Positions 23,812-32,605 of a stretch of 38,962 nt of DNA are shown piece by piece. The stretch's first letter is position 1, and the number at the start of each line of letters is the position of its first letter. This stretch comes from Sphingobacterium sp. UBA5670 (lineage in GTDB: Bacteria > Bacteroidota > Bacteroidia > Sphingobacteriales > Sphingobacteriaceae), in assembly GCF_002420705.1 (NCBI RefSeq), contig NZ_DIIM01000010.1, positions 52,881-91,842 of the forward strand, given 5' to 3'. The translations under genes were made by a program, and so were the position numbers. The notes beneath the pieces are model-generated. The model was not told the origin of the DNA. It worked only from the letters and a program-made list of their open reading frames with translations, and made no database searches.

Positions 23812-25785
23812 ATGAAAAAATCAATCGCTATAGCAATCATTGGCCTTTTTCTGTGCTCGGGCATACAATCCTGTAAAAAGATGGATTTGGATCCATTAGG
23901 AGTATTGGGTGAAGATGCACTTTTTGGAAATGAGGCTGGAGCACGTAAATATGTCGCCGGAATGTACAGCTATCTGCCCATAGAAGACTTTGTATATCAT
24001 CCAGAAAGAGGATTTAGGTGGGACAATTATTGGCAAAATTCGGAAACGCTTGCGGCCATGAGTGGCGAGATGACCGGGCAATTTTGGGGGGTAGCAGGGG
24101 CACAGGGCTTTGGTTACTGGCCATATGATCGCATCCGGAATGTCAATACCCTGATTGCAGGACTGCCAAAATACAAAGCCAATTATACGGAACAGGGGTA
24201 TAATCAGATCTTAGGGGAAGCTCATTTCCTACGTGCTTTCTATTATTTTGCTTTGGTTAAGCGTTACGGCGGGGTACCTATTATAAAAGACGTACAGGAT
24301 CCAACAGCTGATAAAGAACAGCTCTTGGTTAGCAGAAATAAAGAATCTGAGGTTTATCATTTTATCAATGAAGACTTGCAGGTGGCAATTTCCATGATGT
24401 CTGGAAGCAGCGAGCGGGGCCGCGCCAATAAATATGTGGCCGCGGCATTACTTTCCCGCGCCATGTTGTATGCCGGTAGCATTGCTAAATATAGCTCGTA
24501 TAGTAATCTGTCCGGCGACGCCACAGACAAGCAGTTGGTGGGTATCAAAAAGGAAGAAGCGGAATGGTTCTTCAAACAGGCTTATGATGCTGCAACAACA
24601 GTGTTGGCAGGGCCGTACAGTTTGTATAATAAGAATGCCCAGGATAAGGAACTTAACTATGTGAATTTGTTTTTGGACTTAGATAGCCCCGAGGATATTC
24701 TGATCAAGGAATATAGCCTCACTGCATCGCACAACAATCGTCTTAAACATAGCTATGACGCCACGCACCTACCCAATCCGACCTTTTCAAGTGACAATGA
24801 GTCTGCGGCATACCCCGTATTGAATGTCGTGGAGTTATTCGGTGAACTTCCAATCACGGATGCCGGTGGAAAACCAGTACGCTATACGGACCGTAAACAG
24901 CTGTATGCTGATTTGGAACCTCGTCAGCGGGCTACATTTTATTTCTCGGGAATGGAATTACGCGAAGGCGCCGAAAGACGGAGTTTTGATATTCAGCGTG
25001 GACTCTATAAAACCTTTCCCGGTAAGGCTGCTGATGCGCAGATGGGCGCGGGTACTGCGGCGATAAATAGCGAGTCAAATCGAATCTTGGCTGGCCCCAA
25101 AAATAGCCTGTTTGATTACAATGGTACGAAGATTAACATAACAGGCGAGCATGGCATGTGGAAAGATGGACATGCCAACAATACCCGAACTGGATTTTAC
25201 ATCCGTAAATACATTAATTATAAAATGTCTACCAAGGATGTGAAGTTATATAACAGTACACAACCCTGGAAGGTCTTTAGACTCGCAGAGATACTTTTAA
25301 ATAAAGCAGAAGCTGCTTATGAACTTGGCCTGATCAAAAATGATGAAGCACTTAAACAGGAAGCATTTCAATACATCGCGCAGATCCGTAATCGTGCTGA
25401 TGCCAAGCCTTATCTCTATACAGCTGCTTCGGCAAACCTCTCCGGTAAATATGGTTATCCCTTGGATGGAAATCTGCAATTTATACGCGAGGAGCGCGAA
25501 CGTGAACTTTGCTTTGAAAATCACCATTGGTGGGATATGCGGAGATGGCGCATCGCAGATGTGGAGCTCAACAACTTTGTACCCAATTCACTGATGCCTT
25601 ACCTTGTATTGGATGAACTGAAATATGCTCCAGGCGGCGAACGGATCAACTCCTTTATTTTTATTCGCGAAAAAGAACCTTGGAACAAGACGTTCAACTT
25701 TGAAAAGAAATGGTACTATGAACCTATTCCGGGTGGAGAACTGAACAAAAACCCTAATCTATATCCACAGAACCCTATTTACTAA
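23812..25785 (+). CDS. SusD/RagB-type outer-membrane lipoprotein (locus 2)
   Basis: A 657-residue surface glycan-binding lipoprotein, on the long side for SusD (usually 450-600). The lipobox Cys is about residue 21 (GIQSCKKM). SusD signatures: ILGEAHFLRAFYYFALVKRYGGVPI (about 133-157), RGRANKYVAAALLSRAMLYAG, FRLAEILLNKAEAAYELG, and REERERELCFENHHWWDMRRWRI, ending NKNPNLYPQNPIY. The extra length lies in the middle, around 300-450, where loops carry the binding site. It is 10 bp from the DUF3823 gene and clearly cotranscribed. Confidence 0.95.
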   Translation: MKKSIAIAIIGLFLCSGIQSCKKMDLDPLGVLGEDALFGNEAGARKYVAGMYSYLPIEDFVYHPERGFRWDNYWQNSETLAAMSGEMTGQFWGVAGAQGFGYWPYDRIRNVNTLIAGLPKYKANYTEQGYNQILGEAHFLRAFYYFALVKRYGGVPIIKDVQDPTADKEQLLVSRNKESEVYHFINEDLQVAISMMSGSSERGRANKYVAAALLSRAMLYAGSIAKYSSYSNLSGDATDKQLVGIKKEEAEWFFKQAYDAATTVLAGPYSLYNKNAQDKELNYVNLFLDLDSPEDILIKEYSLTASHNNRLKHSYDATHLPNPTFSSDNESAAYPVLNVVELFGELPITDAGGKPVRYTDRKQLYADLEPRQRATFYFSGMELREGAERRSFDIQRGLYKTFPGKAADAQMGAGTAAINSESNRILAGPKNSLFDYNGTKINITGEHGMWKDGHANNTRTGFYIRKYINYKMSTKDVKLYNSTQPWKVFRLAEILLNKAEAAYELGLIKNDEALKQEAFQYIAQIRNRADAKPYLYTAASANLSGKYGYPLDGNLQFIREERERELCFENHHWWDMRRWRIADVELNNFVPNSLMPYLVLDELKYAPGGERINSFIFIREKEPWNKTFNFEKKWYYEPIPGGELNKNPNLYPQNPIY

Positions 25786-25795
25786 TTGAGCGGAA

Positions 25796-26527
25796 ATGAG
25801 AACAATATATTTACTGACAGCATTGACAGGCCTGTTATTTTTAAATGCCTGTTCGAAAACAGACAATTACGATGGCCCGAATGCGAGTATGAAAGGGCAG
25901 GTTATTGACAAGGTAACGAATAAACCCTTCCTGACCGGCCAGGGCGAATTTAGCATCCGTTTGCTAGAAACCAGTTGGAGCGACAATCCCGCACCGCAGG
26001 ATATTGCCGTCAAGCAGGACGGATCGTATAACCATACAAAACTCTTTCAGGCAACGTATACCCTCCAGCCCTATGGTGGTGCCTTTTGGCCAGCACAGAA
26101 GATCGAAAGTTACCAACTGGGTGCTAATGCAGAGCAAAACTTTGAGGTGACACCCTACCTACAGATCAAAAATGTGAAGTGGACCTTAAAAGCGGAAAAT
26201 AAATTGGAAATCTCCTGTACGCTTGCTGCACCTATTACGGGTGGATTGCCGCAAGTGATTGAGGTTCGCCCATTCCTGAGTCTGACACCATACTGTGGGG
26301 CTGGAAACCGTATTGATGCATATTATAAGGATGAATATCGCGCATTGATCAATCAAAACTGGGAAAATATCGGCAATATGCAGACCGGAGAAGGGAAGGA
26401 AACTTACACAATCAAGGATATTCCATTGAAATCAGGGTATACCTATTATGTACGGATGGGTGCAAAAGTGCGAGACACCTACGAAAAATTCAATTATTCG
26501 GAAGTGGAAGTTATTAAAGTACCTTAA
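25796..26527 (+). CDS. DUF3823-type lipoprotein
   Basis: A 243-residue lipoprotein (lipobox LFLNACSK, Cys about 19). Residues about 30-105 resemble a transthyretin/carboxypeptidase-regulatory sandwich (MKGQVIDKVTNKPFLTGQGEFSIRLLETSW). The C-terminal half (about 120-243) looks like a fibronectin-type sheet (SGYTYYVRMGAKVRD). This two-part arrangement and the position right after susD are typical of DUF3823 proteins, which are found almost only in Bacteroidota polysaccharide loci. By position it is a candidate surface glycan-binding protein, equivalent in role to SusE/SusF; binding has not been shown from sequence. Confidence 0.85.
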   Translation: MRTIYLLTALTGLLFLNACSKTDNYDGPNASMKGQVIDKVTNKPFLTGQGEFSIRLLETSWSDNPAPQDIAVKQDGSYNHTKLFQATYTLQPYGGAFWPAQKIESYQLGANAEQNFEVTPYLQIKNVKWTLKAENKLEISCTLAAPITGGLPQVIEVRPFLSLTPYCGAGNRIDAYYKDEYRALINQNWENIGNMQTGEGKETYTIKDIPLKSGYTYYVRMGAKVRDTYEKFNYSEVEVIKVP

Positions 26528-26545
26528 ATAAAGAATCTAAACAAT

Positions 26546-26567
26546 AAGCGGGACTTGGTGCCCGCTT
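26546..26567 (+). promoter_or_regulatory. Intercistronic hairpin between the DUF3823 and GH43 genes
   Basis: AAGCGGG (26546-26552) and CCCGCTT (26561-26567) form a 7-bp GC-rich stem with an 8-nt loop. There is no T-run, so it is more likely an mRNA-processing or stability element than a terminator. Confidence 0.4.
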
Positions 26568-26596
26568 CTACTACTCAATACTAAATAATTATTCGG

Positions 26597-27577
26597 ATGA
26601 AACAATTTATTAAAGCAGGTTCCAGATGCCTATTGGGCATGACATTATTTTTTGCCACACACTTGCAGGCGCAAGATAATCCATTTATCAAACATATGTA
26701 TACCGCAGACCCTTCGGCACGGGTATGGGCCGATGGTCGCCTGTATGTGTACGCCTCACATGATATTGCTCCGCCCCAAGGTTGCGATCTGATGGATCAG
26801 TACCATGTGTTTTCGACTGCGGATATGAAAACATGGACGGATCATGGCGAAATATTACGCGCCTCACAAGTACCATGGGGTAGAAAAGAAGGTGGATTTA
26901 TGTGGGCTCCGGATTGTGTCTATAAAAATGGTACTTATTATTTTTATTTTCCACATCCAAGTGGTACGGAGTGGAATAAGACCTGGAAAATTGGTGTAGC
27001 TACAAGTAAATCACCAGCAAAGGATTTTGTGGTACAGGGCTATGTAAAAGGTGCCGAAGCACTTATTGATCCACATATCTTTATCGATGATAATGGGCAG
27101 GCCTATTTTTATCAGGGGGGCGGTGGTGTCTGTAAAGCAGGTAAGCTCAAAGACAATATGATGGAGATTGACGGTGAATTGCAAAAGATGGAAGGCTTAG
27201 AAGATTTTCACGAAGCTTCTTGGGTACACAAGTATAATGGAAAATATTATCTGTCCTATTCTGATAATCACGATGAAAACTGGAAAGATGGAGTAAAAGG
27301 GGATAACCGCATGTGCTATGCGGTAAGTGATAGCCCAATGGGACCATGGAAATCAATGGGCATCTATATGGATCCGACGAATAGCTATACAAACCATGGC
27401 TCCATTGTCAAGTTTAAAGGTAAATGGTACGCTTTTTACCATAACAGTGAATTGTCACAAAAAAATGGCGAATTCAACGATTGGCTTCGCTCTATTTGCG
27501 TAGACCGCTTAGAGTACAATAAGGACGGTAGTATCAAGAAGGTAAAGCAGACTGGCTTATTGACAGGTCCCAAATAA
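26597..27577 (+). CDS. GH43 family glycoside hydrolase
   Basis: A 326-residue exported five-bladed propeller enzyme. The signal peptide is 1-26 (THLQAQ). The GH43 triad is visible: base Asp38 in MYTADPSARVWADGRLYVYASHD, modulator Asp158 in ALIDPHIFIDDNGQAYFY, and acid Glu206 in FHEASWVHKYNGKYYLSYS. The single-domain length is typical. Known family activities include beta-xylosidase, alpha-L-arabinofuranosidase and exo-beta-galactosidase; the sequence seen does not decide between them. It lies 69 bp after the DUF3823 gene in the same operon and is followed by GH92. Confidence 0.93.
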   Translation: MKQFIKAGSRCLLGMTLFFATHLQAQDNPFIKHMYTADPSARVWADGRLYVYASHDIAPPQGCDLMDQYHVFSTADMKTWTDHGEILRASQVPWGRKEGGFMWAPDCVYKNGTYYFYFPHPSGTEWNKTWKIGVATSKSPAKDFVVQGYVKGAEALIDPHIFIDDNGQAYFYQGGGGVCKAGKLKDNMMEIDGELQKMEGLEDFHEASWVHKYNGKYYLSYSDNHDENWKDGVKGDNRMCYAVSDSPMGPWKSMGIYMDPTNSYTNHGSIVKFKGKWYAFYHNSELSQKNGEFNDWLRSICVDRLEYNKDGSIKKVKQTGLLTGPK

Positions 27578-27618
27578 TCGATGGGCACGAAGACGATATG
27601 TTGCCAAAAAAAATTAAC

Positions 27619-27650
27619 TTTAAGGGCGGAACAACTGTTTCGCCCTTAAA
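27619..27650 (+). promoter_or_regulatory. Strong intercistronic hairpin between the GH43 and GH92 genes
   Basis: TTTAAGGGCG (27619-27628) is perfectly complementary to CGCCCTTAAA (27641-27650), and the interior can pair four more bases (27629-27632 with 27637-27640, including a G-U) to leave a 4-nt loop. It lacks a following T-run on the plus strand, so it may be a partial terminator or an mRNA-stability element lowering or separating GH92 expression. Confidence 0.55.
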
Positions 27651-27674
27651 CCATCGAACACTTAATTGTTTAAA

Positions 27675-29930
27675 ATGCTAACGAAGAATATCAAACGTAA
27701 AACCAATACATTGTTACGCACAATATGTTGCTGTTCTCTTCTTTCGGTCAGTATGCTAAAAGGTTTTTCCCAAGCTAAAACGACGAAAGATTATGTTGAC
27801 TATGTCAATCCTTATATGGGAAATATCAGCCATTTATTGGTGCCAACCTACCCAACGGTTCACTTGCCAAACAGCCTTTTGCGCGTTTATCCTGAGCGGG
27901 GAGACTATACTTCCGACCGTCTGTTTGGTCTGCCGCTTATCGTTACCAGCCATCGTGGAAGATCGGCTTTCAACCTTAGCCCAATGGTAAAATTACCAAG
28001 CGGTTTGAAACCGGTACAATTGTATAGTTACGATCAGGAGGAAATTCATCCGTATGCGTATTCCGTGTTATTGGATCAAGAGAATATTCAGGTAGACTAT
28101 GCGTTATCGCATCAGTCGGGCATGTATACCTTTACTTTTCCTGGAACTTCGACAAAATATCTTCAGTTCAACTCACAGGAGGGGAAACTTCAATGGGACG
28201 GACAGGGACTTTCGGGTATGCAGGATATTGGTAATGGCACGCATGTGTATATTTATGCCGTTCCCGAATCCAAACCTGTTGCTGTAAAGCGACTGCAAGG
28301 GCAACAACTGGAAAATGCCACGGACGCTGCTGGTAAGAATTCTTGTCTGGTACTGGAGTTTAATCAAGCAGGGGCTAGCTTACGTATGAAATATGGCGTT
28401 TCATTTATTGATGCGGCACAAGCAAAAGCCAATTTGAAGCGTGAAATCAGCGACTTTGACCAAAAGAAGCTCGCCGAAAAAGGACGTAAAATATGGAACG
28501 ACGCTTTAGGTAAAATTGCTGTGGAAGGCGACAATGAGTCCAATAAACATGTGTTTTATACCTCCTTATATCGCACCTACGAACGTCCAGTCAATATTTC
28601 TGAGGATGGACGTTATTATAGTGCGTTCGACGGTAAGGTACATCAGGACGAGGGCAAACCTTTTTTTACCGATGACTGGATCTGGGACTCCTACCGTGCA
28701 CATCATCCATTGCGGGTACTGTTAGAGCCTGGCACAGAATCCTTGATCCTCAATTCTTTTGTCCGGATGTCTGAACAAATGGAGCAGCCTTGGTTGCCTA
28801 CTTTCCCTGAGATTACCGGTGATAGTAGACGGATGAATTCCAATCATGGTGTAGCAACTTTGTTGGATGCTTACCGCAAAGGAGTGCGTAATTTTGATAT
28901 CAAGAAAGCCTATCTGGCAGCAAAAGGTGCGATTACAGAAAAGACATTAGCTCCTTGGTCGGGTAAAGCCGCGGGGAAATTAGACGAGTTTTTTAAGGAG
29001 AAAGGCTATATTCCAGCATTATATCCAGGTGAAAAAGAAACGATACCAGAGGTAAACGGTTTTGAACGGAGACAACCGGTCGCTGTAACCTTGGGTACCT
29101 CTTACGACTTATGGTGCTTGGCACAGCTTGCTCAAGAATTGGGTATTCAGTCTGATTATGATCTCTTTATGAAGCAATCTTTCAATTATCGAAATCTTTT
29201 CAACGAACAGACCAAATTTTTCCATCCTAAAGATGACAAGGGAAATTTCATTATGCCTTTTGATTATGTGTTTTCTGGCGGACAAGGAGCACGGGAATAT
29301 TATGGTGAAAACAATGCCTGGATCTATCGCTGGGATGTACAACACAACATTCCGGATCTGATCAAATTGATGGGAGGAAATGAATTGTTTGTCAAGTACC
29401 TCGATGAGATGTTTCAGCAGCCTTTGGGGCGGTCGAAATTTGATTTTTATGCACAGCTTCCAGATCATACAGGTAATGTTGGACAATTTTCTATGGCGAA
29501 CGAGCCGGCTTTGCATATTCCTTATCTCTACAATTACGCCGGACAACCTTGGATGACACAGAAACGGATACATAAACTGATCGGCGAGTGGTTTAGAAAC
29601 GATCTAATGGGTGTACCGGGTGATGAAGATGGTGGGGGTATGTCTGCTTTTGTGGTATTTTCCCAAATGGGCTTCTATCCTGTAACTCCAGGTCTGACTT
29701 CCTACAGCATCGGATCTCCATTTTTTCAGAAAGTAAGCATACAGCTTCCGAATGGCAAGTCTTTTGTAATTATTGGCAAGAATGCATCTGCAAAAAACAA
29801 ATACATTCAATCGGCGAAATTAAATGGGCAACCGCTGAACGTTCCACAGCTGACCCATGCCGATGTGCTGAAAGGTGGCACACTGGAATTTGTGATGGGG
29901 GATAGAGCAAATCGAAATTGGGGGAACTAA
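27675..29930 (+). CDS. GH92-family glycosidase (alpha-mannosidase family), divergent N-terminus
   Basis: A 751-residue exported enzyme from ATG 27675 (a TTG three codons earlier is less likely). The signal peptide ends near residue 33 (GFSQA). GH92 features: DYVNPYMGN at the start of the mature protein, FFTDDWIWDSYRAHHPL, GENNAWIYRW (family acid Glu region), and PGDEDGGGMSAFVVFSQMGFYPVTPG near the end, which holds the conserved acidic base positions. The usual GTGGHGHTFPGA stretch after the first motif is replaced by ISHLLVPTYPTVHLPN, so it belongs to a divergent branch. GH92 enzymes are calcium-dependent exo-alpha-mannosidases; the specificity here is uncertain. It is the last gene of the locus 2 operon, before a terminator. 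Confidence 0.88.
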   Translation: MLTKNIKRKTNTLLRTICCCSLLSVSMLKGFSQAKTTKDYVDYVNPYMGNISHLLVPTYPTVHLPNSLLRVYPERGDYTSDRLFGLPLIVTSHRGRSAFNLSPMVKLPSGLKPVQLYSYDQEEIHPYAYSVLLDQENIQVDYALSHQSGMYTFTFPGTSTKYLQFNSQEGKLQWDGQGLSGMQDIGNGTHVYIYAVPESKPVAVKRLQGQQLENATDAAGKNSCLVLEFNQAGASLRMKYGVSFIDAAQAKANLKREISDFDQKKLAEKGRKIWNDALGKIAVEGDNESNKHVFYTSLYRTYERPVNISEDGRYYSAFDGKVHQDEGKPFFTDDWIWDSYRAHHPLRVLLEPGTESLILNSFVRMSEQMEQPWLPTFPEITGDSRRMNSNHGVATLLDAYRKGVRNFDIKKAYLAAKGAITEKTLAPWSGKAAGKLDEFFKEKGYIPALYPGEKETIPEVNGFERRQPVAVTLGTSYDLWCLAQLAQELGIQSDYDLFMKQSFNYRNLFNEQTKFFHPKDDKGNFIMPFDYVFSGGQGAREYYGENNAWIYRWDVQHNIPDLIKLMGGNELFVKYLDEMFQQPLGRSKFDFYAQLPDHTGNVGQFSMANEPALHIPYLYNYAGQPWMTQKRIHKLIGEWFRNDLMGVPGDEDGGGMSAFVVFSQMGFYPVTPGLTSYSIGSPFFQKVSIQLPNGKSFVIIGKNASAKNKYIQSAKLNGQPLNVPQLTHADVLKGGTLEFVMGDRANRNWGN

Positions 29931-29975
29931 CAAAGCTTGCTTACCAGCATGAGTATGCCAGAAAGTAAAAAAGTA

Positions 29976-30010
29976 AAAAGCGCTGTTGATCATCGATCTA
30001 CAGCGCTTTT
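29976..30010. terminator. Bidirectional rho-independent terminator
   Basis: AAAAGCGCTGT (29976-29986) and ACAGCGCTTTT (30000-30010) form a perfect 11-bp stem with a 13-nt loop, flanked by A and T runs. It lies between the convergent GH92 (+) and GH95 (-) genes and can terminate both operons. Confidence 0.85.
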
Positions 30011-30115
30011 GTTTATGGATAGCTTTGTCCTATTGTCTATACGCGGTAGGATATTCGCCTTGTTTTAAATCGAATAACCAAAACTTTGATAAGCAGCTCA
30101 AATATGGATGCTCCC

Positions 30116-32602
30116 TTATTGAAACATATCGGGGGTAATCAAGACTGCTGTACCTTTTGTTCCATTCCGTTCGATCTGTTTACCTGCATAGCTGATACAG
30201 ACTGGACCATTACTGCTAGGTAGGATTTCGGCTTCCTTAAGCTTACCGTTTTCCCACTGTATATTCACCGTACGATTTCCTCTTGCTTTAAGTCCGGTTA
30301 TGCTTCCCTGGTCCATCTTGTGGCTTAAAGCGGGTAGCAGTTCGATGAGGTAATTGTTGTTTTTGTCCCTGACCTGGCTTTGCAGCAGCATTTCTGCAAT
30401 TGCAGCGGTCGCGCCAAAGTTCCCGTCAATTTGGAAAGGTGGGTGATTATCGAACAGATTGGGCAGTGTCTTATCACTGATCAGGTTATACAATAAGCGG
30501 TAGGCATGTTCTCCGTCATGCAATCTATTCCACATATTGATTTTCCAGGCCAGGCTCCAACCAGTACCATGATCGCCCCGACTTAATAGCGTCTTTTTTG
30601 CTGCTTCGGCTAGTTCGGGCGTATTAACGATTGAAATTTGGTTGCTTGGGTGTAGCCCAAATAAATGTGACGTATGCCTATGATTTACCTCAGTCTCTTT
30701 GTAATCTTCGATCCATTCCATAATGCGGCCTGTTTCTTTGCTGACCTGTGTTGGGATCAGTTTTGTCAAGGCAGCTTGGCAGCGTTGCCTGAATTCAGGA
30801 TCGCAATCTAAGAGCTTTGTGGCTTCAACACAGTTTTGGAGGAGGTCGCGGATAATCTGTGTATCCATGGTGGCACCGTAGGTAAAACTGGAAACTTCAC
30901 CTGATGGTAGGATAAAACTGTTCTCAGGGGAATGTGAGGGGTTGGTCGTCCAATAACCGGCGAATGAATTACCTTGGGGGATTTTGACCATAAAATCCAA
31001 AATAAATTCAGCCGCTCCTTTCATAATAGGGTAAGCCTGGACTTTTAAAAATTGTCTGTCGCCTGTATAGCTATAATGTTCCCAGGGATGCTGCGCCATC
31101 CAGGCCGATCCCATGGGCCATATTCCCTGGACACCATCGGCTGGAGCTGTGTAACCCCAGGCATCGGTGAGATGATGTACCACCCAGCCTTTGGCTCCAT
31201 AGAGCTTGCTTGCGGTACGCTCACCAAAAGGGATTAATGCCTTCGTTAGGTCAAATAGGGGTTTATGCAATTCAGAAAGATTGGTTACCTCGGCAGGCCA
31301 ATAGTTCATTTGCAAATTAATATTGGTATGAAAATCCGCATTCCAAGGTGGATCCATCTGCCAAGCCCATAAGCCCTGCAAATTTGCCGGCATATGTCCT
31401 GGACGTGAACTGCTGATTAAAAGGTAACGACCAAACTGAAAGAATTTGTTGACCAACGTATTAGGGATCTTTTGTAATTCTTTTGTTAACCGAATGAGCG
31501 AATCAGTTGGTAGTTTTGCGAGTTTATCTTGTTCGGGATCTGGAAGATTCAACTTGACCCGATTAAAATACTGTTGGTAATCTTCTATATGAGCCTGTTT
31601 TAACTGTTGATAATGCCGTTTGTTCAGGCTACTGATTACCTTGCGGCAGCTTGCAAGCGGATCAATATCCACCGGGGTTTGTGGATAGGCGATATGCTTT
31701 AATCCGGGATAATCCGTAGCAGCGGTGATGATGATGGTGATCTCATCTGCTCCGGTAATCGCTATGCGGCCGTCGGCATTGATAAGCTTGCCGCCTTTAA
31801 GGATTACTTTTGCAATTGCGGCAAACTTTGTTCCGCGCTCAAGGGCAGGAGCAGATTGGCCAATCTGACCCTGAAGTAGCAATTGTGTGGGATCTGTCGG
31901 ATCAGCGGTGCAACTGAAATCTTGGGCTCTTTTCCAGGTGAAGTTTAAATCGAGTGCCTGTTTCTTGTTTGCTGTATAATGCATGACCATTGCGTTGGCA
32001 GGTGCTGAAATGAATGACTCGCGGAAGAACTTAACACCATTATACACGTAGCTTGTTTGTTGCAATGCACGCTCAAGATCAAGCGAGCGCGTATACTGTT
32101 CAGCTTTAAGATGGGGCATATCAAACCATAGTTCGCCAAGCGACTGATAGGGTTTGATGTTTTTGGGTAAGCCCATCAAAGTTGTGTCTGCAAGGTCGAT
32201 TGCTTCTTTATTTTTACCTTCAAAAAGAAGTTGTTGTATGCGGGGCAGATACATTTTTCCCTTGGGATTATTGGGATCCTGCGGATGACCGGCCCAAAGC
32301 GTATTTTCGTTCAGTTGGACGCGTTCATCGGCGACACCACCAAAAACCATAGCACCGAGCTGACCGTTACCGAGCGGTAGAGCTTCCTCCCAAACCCCTG
32401 CAGGGTGTGTGTAGTATAAAGTTAAAGGGCCTGCGGAAAGACTTGCAGCCGATTGAATCTGTGTGCGGTCTGTCCAGAATTGCGTGATCTTATGTTGCCG
32501 CTGACTAGCTGGGACATCTATCATTTTAGTGGACGGCTGTGCCTTAATTGTTTTGTTGCCCATCAGTAGCAGTGCGCAGTATAGGAACGTTTTTATTTTC
32601 AT
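30116..32602 (-). CDS. GH95 alpha-L-fucosidase/alpha-galactosidase family enzyme
   Basis: An 828-residue exported enzyme, typical GH95 length. A signal peptide (1-21, ending KAQ) precedes the N-terminal beta domain with YTHPAGVWEEALPLGNGQLGAMVFGG and NENTLWAGHP. The (alpha/alpha)6 barrel contains HTNINLQMNYWPAEVTNL (about 424-441), whose two Asn match the water-activating pair of AfcA, SPEN (about 554) for the acid Glu, and QIDGNFGATAAIAEML (about 725). GH95 members mostly cleave alpha-1,2-fucose by inversion; some act on alpha-L-galactose. It begins 3 bp after the GH71/99-like gene, so the two are translated from one message. Confidence 0.95.
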   Translation of the reverse strand: MKIKTFLYCALLLMGNKTIKAQPSTKMIDVPASQRQHKITQFWTDRTQIQSAASLSAGPLTLYYTHPAGVWEEALPLGNGQLGAMVFGGVADERVQLNENTLWAGHPQDPNNPKGKMYLPRIQQLLFEGKNKEAIDLADTTLMGLPKNIKPYQSLGELWFDMPHLKAEQYTRSLDLERALQQTSYVYNGVKFFRESFISAPANAMVMHYTANKKQALDLNFTWKRAQDFSCTADPTDPTQLLLQGQIGQSAPALERGTKFAAIAKVILKGGKLINADGRIAITGADEITIIITAATDYPGLKHIAYPQTPVDIDPLASCRKVISSLNKRHYQQLKQAHIEDYQQYFNRVKLNLPDPEQDKLAKLPTDSLIRLTKELQKIPNTLVNKFFQFGRYLLISSSRPGHMPANLQGLWAWQMDPPWNADFHTNINLQMNYWPAEVTNLSELHKPLFDLTKALIPFGERTASKLYGAKGWVVHHLTDAWGYTAPADGVQGIWPMGSAWMAQHPWEHYSYTGDRQFLKVQAYPIMKGAAEFILDFMVKIPQGNSFAGYWTTNPSHSPENSFILPSGEVSSFTYGATMDTQIIRDLLQNCVEATKLLDCDPEFRQRCQAALTKLIPTQVSKETGRIMEWIEDYKETEVNHRHTSHLFGLHPSNQISIVNTPELAEAAKKTLLSRGDHGTGWSLAWKINMWNRLHDGEHAYRLLYNLISDKTLPNLFDNHPPFQIDGNFGATAAIAEMLLQSQVRDKNNNYLIELLPALSHKMDQGSITGLKARGNRTVNIQWENGKLKEAEILPSSNGPVCISYAGKQIERNGTKGTAVLITPDMFQ

Positions 32603-32605
32603 CTT

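Noticed and set aside
27581..27649. 22-codon open frame between GH43 and GH92
   Set aside because: Its end falls in the hairpin stem and its residues show nothing protein-like; the hairpin explains the sequence better.
29109..29573. 154-residue minus-strand open frame inside GH92
   Set aside because: Antisense shadow of conserved GH92 sequence; composition unlike a real protein.
30024..30117. Open stretch of about 30 codons on the minus strand after GH95, ending GEYPTAYRQ
   Set aside because: No start codon, in a different frame from GH95, and too short to separate from chance; a decayed gene end is possible but unsupported.
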